Shown: one piece after another, positions 1 to 8,371 of the stretch
Layout: every line of letters starts with the position of its first letter
Numbering within the stretch: position 1 is the stretch's first letter
DNA from: Kiloniella sp. EL199
GTDB lineage: Bacteria > Pseudomonadota > Alphaproteobacteria > Kiloniellales > Kiloniellaceae
Direction of reading: 5' to 3'
Assembly: GCF_900313065.1 (NCBI RefSeq)
Contig: NZ_OMPU01000010.1
Location: 806,001 to 870,000, forward strand
Length of the DNA: 64,000 bases
Notes under the pieces: generated by a model
Database searches by the model: none
The model's input: only the letters and a program-made list of their open reading frames with translations
What the model was told of the DNA's origin: nothing
Translations under genes and position numbers: made by a program

Positions 1-184
1 CCGGGTTCGCAAAGCCGGGCGTGATATACAACAGGCGAATTCCCTTGCCGAATTTGCCTTTGAGTACGGCTTTTCCGACCAAGCTCATATGACCCGGGAA
101 TTCAAACAGTGGTTTTCATTAAGTCCTCGTGCTTTTCAAAAGATTTCATTGAAGGAAGGCATCTTTCAAGTTGGGTATGAGTAA
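1..184 (+). CDS. AraC-family regulator, C-terminal fragment
   Basis: The frame enters from the left edge and ends with TAA at 182-184; about 60 residues are present. They form the second helix-turn-helix of an AraC/XylS DNA-binding domain: the stretch SLAEFAFEYGFSDQAHM followed by TREFKQWF and SPRAF is the classic conserved end of that family. The ligand-binding part lies outside the window, so the inducer and targets cannot be judged. The next gene, a NUDIX hydrolase, starts about 70 bases downstream on the same strand. Confidence 0.85.
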   Translation, partial: RVRKAGRDIQQANSLAEFAFEYGFSDQAHMTREFKQWFSLSPRAFQKISLKEGIFQVGYE

Positions 185-254
185 GAGGTATTAGCGATAA
201 TTAACAGTTCGTCTAAGATAATTTTTGATTTCACATCAGAGGGAACGACGTCTT

Positions 255-728
255 GTGACTATTCATCAGTTCACATCTTCTGCGTTGGTTTATCACAAAG
301 GAAATTTTTTAGTTCTTTGGCATGAGAAGCTGAAGATGTGGCTATACCCTGGTGGTCATGTCGAAAGCGATGAAGATCCGGTAGAAGCTCTTTTGCGTGA
401 AGTCAGGGAAGAAGTTGGCATTCAAATTACAATCCTGCCTTTCTTTTCTATAAATGCAAAACTTAAAGAATGTCTTGTTGAAACTGAAGTTGTTGATCTT
501 GTTCAACCAATATTGACATTGAAACAGCCTGTTCAGGATAAAAGAGATGGTGCACATTATCATATTGATCAAATATATTTATGCAGGCCTGTACATCCCT
601 TTTCTATTGAAGAAGGGAATAAAGTCAAATGGGTTTCTGTCGAAGAATGTCGCGAGTTGTTAACACCAACGGAACTTCCAGAAATATTTGAGTTTGCGTC
701 TGAGTTGATGACAAGAAATAGTTGTTAA
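255..728 (+). CDS. NUDIX hydrolase
   Basis: A protein of about 157 residues with a complete Nudix box (GG...E...EALLREVREEVGI) near residues 33-55, the Mg-binding signature of enzymes that cleave nucleoside diphosphates linked to another moiety. The substrate cannot be told from sequence. The frame is open from a TTG at 225, but that codon has no ribosome site. The GTG at 255 follows AGAGGG at a suitable distance and leaves a normal Nudix N-terminus, so I chose it. It is followed by about 230 non-coding bases with a possible terminator. Confidence 0.85.
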   Translation: MTIHQFTSSALVYHKGNFLVLWHEKLKMWLYPGGHVESDEDPVEALLREVREEVGIQITILPFFSINAKLKECLVETEVVDLVQPILTLKQPVQDKRDGAHYHIDQIYLCRPVHPFSIEEGNKVKWVSVEECRELLTPTELPEIFEFASELMTRNSC

Positions 729-863
729 GCTGTTATAGATTACTGATATTTAGCATGAATTGTTATTTTTCTGTTCTGCGAGAGCAGTAGATAACCCTAT
801 CCAAAACGCAAAAGTTATTAACAGCAGATATTGTGAAAATTTATTAGTGATACCCATTATGTT

Positions 864-894
864 CGAGGTGACAGCGATATGTCTGTGCACCTCG
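864..894 (+). terminator. Possible terminator hairpin after the NUDIX gene
   Basis: CGAGGTG at 864-870 pairs with CACCTCG at 888-894, and the inner ACAG/CTGT pair extends the stem with one bulged base. TTTAACCTTTT follows, which is a broken rather than a clean T-run. It sits about 135 bases after the NUDIX stop. Confidence 0.4.
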
Positions 895-959
895 TTTAAC
901 CTTTTCCCATTAAACCCCGTATTTTGAATGGTACTTTAAGGGATAAGTATTGATAGTTG

Positions 960-1343
960 CTAAATTTTTATCGGGGTGCAGATTTCAACGAGAAATCCAT
1001 TAAGGTCACTAACATAGGCGGTTGTCTGTCCCCAAGGCATTTCTGCCGGCTCCTGAACAGGTTGGGCACCCGATTTTAGTGCGTGGTCGAATGCTTTTGG
1101 AACATTGTCGGTCGTGAAAGCTATCTCAAAACTTGGGTGATTTTTTTGTGGTGATGACGGCTTTTTACCCAATTCTTCCATAAGGGAAAGGGATGAGAAT
1201 GATAATGTGGTCTGCCCCGTCTCAAGTTCGCCGTAGTCGCCACTTTCGTGAAGCATTTTCTGTTCGAAACCAAAAGCCTTTTGGTAAAAATCCAATGTTG
1301 CGGGAACGTCCTGAACATAAAGAATGGTATAGGCGAGCTGCAC
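960..1343 (-). CDS. VOC (glyoxalase/bleomycin-resistance) family protein
   Basis: A 127-residue single VOC module. It opens with a beta strand and the YVQDVPATLDFYQKAFGF helix typical of the fold, and ends with the second motif YVSDLNGFLVEICTP. Members bind a metal or small hydrophobic ligands as lyases, dioxygenases or binding proteins; a specific activity cannot be assigned. It starts at GTG with AAAGGAG seven bases upstream. It lies about 95 bases downstream of, and in the same direction as, the TetR gene, so the two may be co-transcribed. Confidence 0.8.
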   Translation of the reverse strand: MQLAYTILYVQDVPATLDFYQKAFGFEQKMLHESGDYGELETGQTTLSFSSLSLMEELGKKPSSPQKNHPSFEIAFTTDNVPKAFDHALKSGAQPVQEPAEMPWGQTTAYVSDLNGFLVEICTPIKI

Positions 1344-1437
1344 CTGTTTCTCCTTTGATCTGATTTTTCAATGATAGTAAATTCAGGTTAAAGGAGTATT
1401 TTCTTCTGGTCTTGAATATTTCGGACAGGATTTCTCT

Positions 1438-2034
1438 TCAGGGGTTTGGCAATGCTGTCATAGCAATGTCGATGAAGCTGTTGAGTTCTTTCTTATCAGC
1501 ATTCGTTCTGCCTAAAACCCCGAGTGCAAGCGACTGAGCAGAGAAAAACTCTCCGAGTGCTTTGGCATCTGTATTTTGCGGGAGTTCGCCATTTTTTTGT
1601 GCCTGTTCGAACCTTGTAACAAAAATATCCCGGCGTTTTTGGTCGTACTCTTTGGTTATGGTCTCTAATTCGGGGTGTTGGGAAGATTCTTCGACAAGGC
1701 TGTTGACGACGAAGCAGCCACTTGGACAGTCTTTATCGAGCATGGATTTAGCAACTGATTCCAGAAAACGCCGTACGACAACGGATAGAACATCATCCGA
1801 GTTTTTCAAATCATCAAGTAAAGGCATGCCCAGATTATTGTAATATCGCGCCAAAGACTTTTTGTAGAGAGATTCTTTGTCGCCAAAACAGGCATATAGC
1901 CCCGGTTTTGCCATGCCGGTTGCGCAGACCAGGTCACTCATTGATGTGCCTTCAAAGCCCTTGCTCCAAAAGACTTTCATCGCTGTATCCAGAACTTCTT
2001 CCGGATCTGTTTTACGTGGTCTGCCGCGTCCCAT
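1438..2034 (-). CDS. TetR/AcrR-family transcriptional regulator
   Basis: A protein of about 198 residues. The N-terminal helix-turn-helix is clear: GRPRKTDPEEVLDTAMKVFW followed by GFEGTSMSDLVCATGMAKPGLYACFGDKESLY. The rest is the all-helical ligand and dimer domain. The frame is open to a TTG at 2049, but ATG at 2034 gives the standard start just before the basic GRGRPRK tail. It is divergent from an SDR oxidoreductase, and the shared 240-base region contains a palindrome over a good promoter. Repression of the SDR, and perhaps of itself, is the obvious inference; this arrangement is common for TetR-controlled reductases. Confidence 0.9.
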   Translation of the reverse strand: MGRGRPRKTDPEEVLDTAMKVFWSKGFEGTSMSDLVCATGMAKPGLYACFGDKESLYKKSLARYYNNLGMPLLDDLKNSDDVLSVVVRRFLESVAKSMLDKDCPSGCFVVNSLVEESSQHPELETITKEYDQKRRDIFVTRFEQAQKNGELPQNTDAKALGEFFSAQSLALGVLGRTNADKKELNSFIDIAMTALPNP

Positions 2035-2166
2035 TTTAACTCTAATCAAGTATACATACCGAGTAGTATTCTATCAGTCGGCGATATTTCTTCAAGCATC
2101 AAGTTCATAGCCTGATATTTGCCGCAGAGTCGTAGCAAGGGGACTATGTGATTTACAAGATTAATT

Positions 2167-2232
2167 AATACCAAATGGTATTTTAATTTGACATGCGGCT
2201 ATTGTTTCTTATTTTAGTACTTATTGGTATTT
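2167..2232 (+). promoter_or_regulatory. SDR promoter with palindromic operator
   Basis: AATACCA at 2167-2173 and TGGTATT at 2176-2182 form an inverted repeat with two bases between the arms. Directly after it is a strong promoter: TTGACA at 2188-2193, a 16-base spacer, and TATTTT at 2210-2215. A further half-site, TTGGTATT, lies at about 2225-2232. The layout fits repression by the divergent TetR protein. The 14-base core (ATACCAAATGGTAT) recurs with one change in the promoter at 49295-49344. Confidence 0.6.
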
Positions 2233-2274
2233 AATTTATGCCTGAAACACAAATATCGCTTTCAAGGAAAAATA

Positions 2275-3015
2275 ATGAGCAGAATTAAAGATAAAGTCGC
2301 GCTTGTAACCGGAGCAAATCGTGGAATTGGGTATGCTTTTGTTGAAGAATTGATTGCGGCCAGAGCCTCTAAAGTTTACGCCACAGCGCGTGACACAGAT
2401 AGATTGACAGGCTTGTTAAAGGGAAAGGAAGGCAAAGTTATTCCTGTTGAACTTGATGTAAATCAACCAGATACAATCAAAACCATTGCGAATGAGTTCA
2501 AAGATGTTTCTTTGCTGATTAACAACGCAGGGATTGCCCGTTTTACCAGTTTCATGACGGCATCATCGCTGGATGATGCGCGGGATGAAATGGAAACAAA
2601 TTATTTTGCGCCTTTGAATATGATCCGCGCCTTTGCCCCAGTTTTAAAGGAAAATAGGGGTGGAACGATTGTAAATATTTCCTCTGTGGCGGGCTATTTG
2701 AACTTTCCGGTTCTGGGGTCTTATTCCGCTTCAAAGGCTGCGGTTCATTCCCTGACCCAAGGGGTGCGTGCTGAACTCGCTGCACAAGGTACGCATGTGG
2801 TAGGTGTTTACCCTGGCCCGATTGATACTGACATGGCCGCGGGTGTTCCGCTGGACAAAACGGCCCCGAACATTGTGGCAAAGGTGGTCCTGAAGGCGGT
2901 TGAAAAGGAGATCGAGGATGTTTACCCCGACCCGATGTCGGTTGATTTTCATGCTGACTTCCTGAGCGATCCAAAGGCGTTGGAAAAACAGGTCGGTGAG
3001 ATGTTGCCGGAATAA
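2275..3015 (+). CDS. Short-chain dehydrogenase/reductase (SDR)
   Basis: A 246-residue classical SDR. It shows the cofactor motif VTGANRGIGYAF near the N-terminus, the NNAG motif in the middle, and the catalytic pair in YSASKAAVHSLTQ, with a serine upstream in NISSVAG. It is a cytoplasmic NAD(P)-dependent oxidoreductase of unknown substrate. An open frame extends to a TTG at 2224, but ATG at 2275 follows AAGGA and gives the normal family N-terminus. It is expressed from the operator-bearing promoter just upstream, divergent from the TetR gene. Confidence 0.92.
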   Translation: MSRIKDKVALVTGANRGIGYAFVEELIAARASKVYATARDTDRLTGLLKGKEGKVIPVELDVNQPDTIKTIANEFKDVSLLINNAGIARFTSFMTASSLDDARDEMETNYFAPLNMIRAFAPVLKENRGGTIVNISSVAGYLNFPVLGSYSASKAAVHSLTQGVRAELAAQGTHVVGVYPGPIDTDMAAGVPLDKTAPNIVAKVVLKAVEKEIEDVYPDPMSVDFHADFLSDPKALEKQVGEMLPE

Positions 3016-3287
3016 TGATTCTCGGCGAGAAACTCTATTGGGTGGTTTATAAAGAATGGCCTCGAACTTTTGGCCCGAAAATCTTGGAGGGGTGAATTGA
3101 CTGGAAGTGTTCACCTCTCGATGTTTCCATCTCGTCAGGGGTCTTTCGGATGATATTTGTTCGTTAGCTCTTTAATGATGTTTTAATTGACGTGAGTTCC
3201 TTCAAAAAGCCCAAATGAACAGCCAAAGAATTGGTAAATAAAATCTCTATAGCTCCTGAGAGAATAGAGAGTAAAATGAGTGTATAT

Positions 3288-4028
3288 TTATTCTCTTTTC
3301 CGTCGATTGATCTTATCCCAGTCATTCAAGGCTGTCGGGATCATCAGGTTCATAAGTTCAAAGGAATTATGACAGGCGCGATGCAGGTTTGCCTGGAAAT
3401 CTTCACTGGCACTGTCAGAGGATGAGTCAGACAAAGCCCGGATGACAACAAAGGGGAGGCCGTTGAGACGACATGTCTGCCCAAAGGCTGCGCCCTCCAT
3501 TTCTGTTGCAAGTGCCGCGAACTCGCGTTGGAGCCAACGGAGTTTGTCGCGATCCTGAACAAAAGTATCTCCGGATGCAATCGTACCAAGCATAAGATTT
3601 GGTGCTTCTTCTACACCCTCAAAAGCATTGTCAAAAGCGGCCGTGGCCTTGCCGACAAGATCAGGGTCGCATTCAATCAGACGTTCACGCCCGGGTGTTT
3701 CCCCGTGACGACGCCCGAAAGCGGTGAGATCCATATCGTATTCCACTACGTGACTGGCAATGATAATGTCGCCTGCTTGCATATTGGGGAGCAAGCCACC
3801 GGCCACGCCACTGAAAACCAGCTTGTGTGGCTTGAAAAGATCAATCATCATTTGCGTACAGATCGTGGCATTGACCTTGCCAATACCGGATTGAGCGAGT
3901 GCGATATCTGTTCCTTTATAATTCCCAGTGTTGACAGTAATTCCGGCATGGGTACTTTCATGAACATCATTGAGTTGCCTCAATAAGAGCTGTACCTCTT
4001 CATTCATTGCGCCAATAACGCCTAACAT
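3288..4028 (-). CDS. mtnN: 5'-methylthioadenosine/S-adenosylhomocysteine nucleosidase
   Basis: A 246-residue PNP/UDP phosphorylase-fold protein. It starts MLGVIGAMNEEV, matching the family start with the catalytic-site glutamate. It contains ATEMEGAAFGQ, where the glutamate binds the ribose, and RALSDSSSD with the aspartate that protonates the purine. The enzyme cleaves adenine from MTA and SAH, clearing inhibitory by-products of methylation and polyamine synthesis. The start ATG has AAGGAG eight bases upstream. The gene stands alone and converges with the SDR. A spermidine synthase, which makes MTA, lies about 4.3 kb downstream. Confidence 0.9.
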   Translation of the reverse strand: MLGVIGAMNEEVQLLLRQLNDVHESTHAGITVNTGNYKGTDIALAQSGIGKVNATICTQMMIDLFKPHKLVFSGVAGGLLPNMQAGDIIIASHVVEYDMDLTAFGRRHGETPGRERLIECDPDLVGKATAAFDNAFEGVEEAPNLMLGTIASGDTFVQDRDKLRWLQREFAALATEMEGAAFGQTCRLNGLPFVVIRALSDSSSDSASEDFQANLHRACHNSFELMNLMIPTALNDWDKINRRKRE

Positions 4029-4349
4029 GGTGATCTCCTTGCACGGATGATTTGCTATGTGAGTTTAGATTATCAGACTGAAGGAATAGTAAAGCAGGAA
4101 GAGAGCGGGAGTTTTCCAGACGACAGGTATTATACTTTTTATGTCAGGGGTATTTATTCTTGAACGAGAAAACTCTTGGGGAAGGTTTATGAATCGACCT
4201 GTTTGTTTATAGAGTTTTCACCATTAGTTGTCGTTATTGTCCAAGGTTTTTTTCTCAAATGGAGAGTAGAATGAATGCCCAAGTTCACAGTTTGTATTTC
4301 TCTGTTTCTTATGCTTATTCAAATGAGCACTTTTTGAGGAAGTTTAGAT
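4029..4349. other. Divergent intergenic region, no gene seen
   Basis: 321 bases between the start codons of the minus-strand nucleosidase and the plus-strand PEP-mutase-like gene. It must hold both promoters. I see no convincing palindrome, RNA structure or short coding frame. Confidence 0.5.
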
Positions 4350-5171
4350 ATGTCGCCGACACAAAAAGAAAAATACCAGACTTTTAAAAAGCTTCACGAA
4401 GGGCCGGGCGCTTTTGTTATCCCGAACCCGTGGAATGCCGGGACAGCAAAAATTCTGACATCTTTGGGTTTTGAGGCACTGGCTACAACGTCAGCCGGAA
4501 TTGCTTTTTCTTTGGGGCGCAAGGACGGGCTTGCGGCCCTGACACGCGAAGAGACACTTGCGAATTGCCGTGAGATTGTCGAGGCAAGTGATCTGCCTGT
4601 TTCTGCAGATCTGGAGGATGGCTTTGGGGCAGCGCCAGATAATTGCGTGGAAACTATTCGGGGCGCAATTGAGGCTGGGCTTGTTGGTGGCTCTATAGAA
4701 GATGCCACGGGTGACCCTGAAAACCCAATTTATGATTTTGAGTTGGCTGTTGAACGTATTCATGCGGCAAGTGAAGCTTGTCAAGGACAACCATTCTTGT
4801 TGACTGCGCGCAGTGAGAATTTTATTCGCGGACGCCTGGATTTGGATGATACTATTCGCCGATTACAAGCCTTTGAACGGGCTGGAGCAGATGTTCTCTA
4901 TGCCCCCGGATTACCAGATTTGAACGCAATTAAAACCGTTTGTGAAGCCGTTTCAAAGCCTGTGAACGTTGTTATGGGGCTGGTCGGCGTTACTTTTAGT
5001 GTGGATGAGCTATCGAGTGCCGGTGTGAAAAGGGTGTCTGTTGGCGGATCTATGGCCCGCGCCGCTTTGGGAGGGCTTATGGAGGCTGCAACCGAGATTA
5101 AAGAGCGCGGCACTTTCACCTATGGGGATCGCGCATTGTCAAACAAGGTTGCGAATGATTTGATGTCCTAG
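4350..5171 (+). CDS. Isocitrate lyase/PEP mutase superfamily protein
   Basis: A 273-residue (beta/alpha)8 protein. PNPWNAGTAKIL near residue 25, the metal-site segment SADLEDGFG near residue 90, and TARSENF near residue 150 are conserved in the PEP mutase/isocitrate lyase superfamily. The KKCGH loop of true isocitrate lyase is absent and the length is that of the short 2,3-carbon-bond lyase group. It probably cleaves or rearranges a small 2-hydroxy or oxo acid; the substrate is unknown. The ATG is preceded by GAGGAAG. It converges with the minus-strand DMT transporter. Confidence 0.85.
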   Translation: MSPTQKEKYQTFKKLHEGPGAFVIPNPWNAGTAKILTSLGFEALATTSAGIAFSLGRKDGLAALTREETLANCREIVEASDLPVSADLEDGFGAAPDNCVETIRGAIEAGLVGGSIEDATGDPENPIYDFELAVERIHAASEACQGQPFLLTARSENFIRGRLDLDDTIRRLQAFERAGADVLYAPGLPDLNAIKTVCEAVSKPVNVVMGLVGVTFSVDELSSAGVKRVSVGGSMARAALGGLMEAATEIKERGTFTYGDRALSNKVANDLMS

Positions 5172-5207
5172 GCTTTATTTTACCGGGGTTTTATTTTTGC
5201 CAGGATT

Positions 5208-6173
5208 TTATCTCTGATTACCTGTTTTTTGGCTGTAGATTACGGCCATCATGATTACAATACCACCGATAATAGCCTGTAAGGTCGGGAGTTCGGAAAG
5301 GATCAGCCATGCCAATAAGGGCGCAATTGGTGTTTCCAGAGAACTAAGCAGGGCGGCTCGCCCTGATGCGATTAACTTGGCGCCCTCAGTTAATGAAATT
5401 GCCGCCACCGAGAAGAGCAAACCAAAAAGAGCGAGTGGTATGATTGCAGATAGATCAACGTCCAGAGGAGCTCCCATATAGAAACAGACTGGCACGAGGA
5501 AAAGCGAGGATAAAGCCGTTGGTCCAGCCGAGGGGGTGTGGGGATAGCGACGGTAAATTACCATGATCAAAGCAAGAGAAAAGGTCATGGCAAGCGCGAG
5601 CAGATCACCTTCAAGATTTAAACTACCAATTGAGCCACTCACGACAATCAATACCCCTGAAATAGCACCGAAACATCCCAAGGCAACGGGCTTGGTTATT
5701 TTTTCTTTCAGCCAGGTCCATGCAATGATTGCTGCAAGCAAAGGGGCGGCTGCATAGATCAGGGAAACATTTGCAACAGATGTCAGTTTAAAAGCCGAGA
5801 GGAAAGCCGCGGTTCCGAGTGCACCAATTATCGCAACCGAGATCCCACTTACACCCATCCTTAGAAAACTATGTGAGAAGTTTCTTTTATATGAAATCCA
5901 GATAAAGAGAAAAAGAGCTGCAAAAATACCACGCCAAGCAATTATTGACCAAGTTTCCGCATGAATGCTCTTGGTAAAAATTCCTGCCATGCTGAAGAGG
6001 ATCGCTGACAAAATTACAAGAAAGATCCCTCTTTTATTGAGGAGAGTGTTTTCCTGAACGCTTTGTTGAAAATTCCTTTCTTTTTTCTTGGCTTCAATAG
6101 TTTTTCCACTATTTGGATATGCCGGGTTCCTGGATGCTGAAACTCCGACTTCTGATGTGTTCTGTTTTGTCAT
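5208..6173 (-). CDS. EamA-family (DMT) transporter
   Basis: A 321-residue inner-membrane protein with ten predicted hydrophobic helices arranged as two EamA repeats, after a polar N-terminal tail of about 45 residues. Family members export amino acids and other metabolites. The chosen ATG has only a weak ribosome site; an internal start before the first helix (LLNKRGIFLVIL) is possible. It is divergent from an ArsR-type regulator with only about 85 bases between the starts, so that regulator may control it. Confidence 0.85.
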   Translation of the reverse strand: MTKQNTSEVGVSASRNPAYPNSGKTIEAKKKERNFQQSVQENTLLNKRGIFLVILSAILFSMAGIFTKSIHAETWSIIAWRGIFAALFLFIWISYKRNFSHSFLRMGVSGISVAIIGALGTAAFLSAFKLTSVANVSLIYAAAPLLAAIIAWTWLKEKITKPVALGCFGAISGVLIVVSGSIGSLNLEGDLLALAMTFSLALIMVIYRRYPHTPSAGPTALSSLFLVPVCFYMGAPLDVDLSAIIPLALFGLLFSVAAISLTEGAKLIASGRAALLSSLETPIAPLLAWLILSELPTLQAIIGGIVIMMAVIYSQKTGNQR

Positions 6174-6257
6174 TAGTAGGTGTTTTTCTGCGCGATGGTT
6201 TTAGATGTAAACACTATATCACTTGCATTGTCGATATGTTTTGGATAAAACCGAAAT

Positions 6258-6944
6258 ATGGATGCGGAACCCTCTATGGCCTCTATCGGGGCGCTTATCG
6301 GGTCGCCGGCGCGGGCGGCGATGTTGGCTCTTCTTTTTGATGGACGAGCTCTGACGGCGACAGAATTATCGCAAGCTGCGGGCGTTTCTGCTGCGACGGC
6401 AAGTGAACATCTGGGGAAACTTGTTTCAGGCGGACTGCTTCTTTGCGAAAAACACGGACGGCACCGATACTATAAATTGGCTGGTGATGAAGTTGCCGAA
6501 GCTCTTGAACCTTTGATACATCTCGTTCGTCACAAGCCCGCACCAGTTCGGCAAGTATCATCAGAACAGAAACTGATAAGATGCGCTCGGCTATGTTACG
6601 ACCATATGGCTGGCGCTCTGGGTGTTTCAATCACAACAGCAATGGTGGATCAAGGATACCTGCGTTTACGGGATCGTCATTATGATGTGACATCAAGGGG
6701 TGAAATGTTTTTCTTTGAATTAGGCATTGATCTGGAAGTTTTACGAAAAACTCGGCGTCAGTTTGCGCCCCAATGTCTGGATTGGAGTGAGCGAAAACCT
6801 CATGTAGCCGGGGCATTGGGGGCTGCAATAACAGATTTGGCTTTTAGCTTGAAGTGGATAGAGCGCACAAAACATCGTCGTATTATCAAATTGACTGATC
6901 TTGGCCGTGAACAGCTTGAAGAAAAACTGGGAATCAAGCCATGA
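6258..6944 (+). CDS. ArsR-type winged-helix regulator
   Basis: A 228-residue protein. Residues 8-90 form an ArsR-like winged helix: ASIGALIGSPARAAMLALL, then LTATELSQAAGVSAATASEHLGKL and the wing HGRHRYYKL. A C-terminal extension of about 130 residues is longer than in metal-sensing ArsR proteins, and the usual CxC metal motif is missing, so it probably senses something else. Its stop overlaps the start of the amine oxidase (ATGA at 6941-6944), so the two are translationally coupled. It is also divergent from the DMT transporter. Confidence 0.85.
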   Translation: MDAEPSMASIGALIGSPARAAMLALLFDGRALTATELSQAAGVSAATASEHLGKLVSGGLLLCEKHGRHRYYKLAGDEVAEALEPLIHLVRHKPAPVRQVSSEQKLIRCARLCYDHMAGALGVSITTAMVDQGYLRLRDRHYDVTSRGEMFFFELGIDLEVLRKTRRQFAPQCLDWSERKPHVAGALGAAITDLAFSLKWIERTKHRRIIKLTDLGREQLEEKLGIKP

Positions 6945-8269
6945 ATGCAGTGTCTTTGTCTTCAGATCTGGATGTGGCAAATCCAGACGTCGTTGTCATT
7001 GGTGCAGGAATAGCCGGAGTGACAGCTGCTAGAACATTGATGCAAAAAGGTGTGTCGGTGCTTGTTCTCGAAGCGCGGGATCGTATTGGGGGCAGGGCCT
7101 ATACCGAATGCGAGACTTTTGGCGTTCCCTATGATCATGGCTGCGCATGGCTACATTCTGCAGATAAAAACCCTCTATCATCTTTGGTAAGAGATAAGGC
7201 GGAGTTTGATGTATTTGATTTTGGAAAAAGGGAACCGATTTATTTTGTACATAGATCTCGAGGGGGAAATCGGGGTGGGCGCCGGGCCACGGAACAAGAA
7301 GTCATTGAGATTGAGAAGGCCGAAGACGCACTCTATGATGATTTATGGGGGTATGATGCCGTAAAGAACGGTGATATCTCTATCTATAATTTGCGGCCAC
7401 CAAGGGATCGTTGGGATGAACTTGCTCAATTGCGAAAAGGGCCATTAGAGGCGGGGGTTGATTCCGGTTGTTTGTCGGTCATTGATTATCAAACACAGTA
7501 TGAAACTGGAACCGAATGGATGGTTCCTCAGGGGCTGGCATCCGGAATTTTCAAAGCTCTTGGCCCTGTGCCTGTAAAGTTGGGAACAGTTGTTGAGAAA
7601 GTTGACTGGCAGGGGCAGGATATCAAGCTTCAGTCCAATCAGGGGACGATGACCTGTCGTGTTGTTCTCGTGACAGTTCCCACCGGAGTGATAGCCGATG
7701 AAGCCTTGACGTTTTTGCCTGCATTACCACAGGAAAAGATGGCTGCCTTCCATGAACTGCCAATGGGATTATTGGATAAAATAACCCTTCAGTTTGATAT
7801 TGGCTTCAAATCACTTGTACCTGATGCCAATACAAATGAAGCCTATCTGCAAGCCTCTAAAGGTATAAGGCAGACAGATAGCTGGCACAGCCATCTATTA
7901 TGTCCTTTTGGTGAACCGATGAGTACAATGTTTGTTGGTGGTGATCTTGCCCGTGATCTGACCACTGGAAATGATGAAGCGGCACAGGATTTTGCCTTGT
8001 CATCACTTGCGTCAGTCTTGGGAGAGGATGTAAGAAAGTTTTTCCGAAAAGGTCACAAAACAAAATGGCTTGCTGATCCCTTTGCAAGAGGAGGTTATGC
8101 TTACTCAAATATTGGTAAAAACCATCTTCGGGAAGTTGCGCGTCAGCCTGTAGCTGATCGTTTGTTTTTTGCTGGGGAGGCATTACATGGAAAGTGGGCA
8201 AGTATGGCACCTGGTGCGTACGAGACTGGGAGACAGGCAGCGAATGAGATTATCAACTCAATAGTATGA
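6941..8269 (+). CDS. Flavin-containing amine oxidase
   Basis: A 442-residue FAD enzyme of the monoamine/polyamine oxidase family. The N-terminus has the dinucleotide-binding motif VVVIGAGIAGVTAARTL and the extended RIGGRAYT motif. The C-terminus has LFFAGEALHGKW and the final FAD-contact helix. It oxidises a primary, secondary or polyamine substrate and releases hydrogen peroxide. Its start overlaps the stop of the ArsR gene. A spermidine synthase follows about 100 bases downstream, which makes a polyamine substrate a reasonable inference. Confidence 0.9.
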   Translation: MNAVSLSSDLDVANPDVVVIGAGIAGVTAARTLMQKGVSVLVLEARDRIGGRAYTECETFGVPYDHGCAWLHSADKNPLSSLVRDKAEFDVFDFGKREPIYFVHRSRGGNRGGRRATEQEVIEIEKAEDALYDDLWGYDAVKNGDISIYNLRPPRDRWDELAQLRKGPLEAGVDSGCLSVIDYQTQYETGTEWMVPQGLASGIFKALGPVPVKLGTVVEKVDWQGQDIKLQSNQGTMTCRVVLVTVPTGVIADEALTFLPALPQEKMAAFHELPMGLLDKITLQFDIGFKSLVPDANTNEAYLQASKGIRQTDSWHSHLLCPFGEPMSTMFVGGDLARDLTTGNDEAAQDFALSSLASVLGEDVRKFFRKGHKTKWLADPFARGGYAYSNIGKNHLREVARQPVADRLFFAGEALHGKWASMAPGAYETGRQAANEIINSIV

Positions 8270-8371
8270 TTTTTACCTGGAAAGTATTTTTGGTTGAAAA
8301 TTATAGATTTTTAATACTTAAAATTGTATATCAATAGAAACAGATCAAGCTTATTGAAAGTCAGATAAAAA

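Noticed and set aside
1562-1843. Plus-strand frame of 93 codons
   Set aside because: It lies entirely opposite the TetR gene, has no ribosome site and no recognisable protein character.
2552-2974. Minus-strand frame of 140 codons inside the SDR
   Set aside because: Proline-rich shadow of a conserved gene without a start context.
3087-3119. Possible terminator after the SDR gene
   Set aside because: The stem includes a G-T pair and a 13-base loop, and no T-run follows it.
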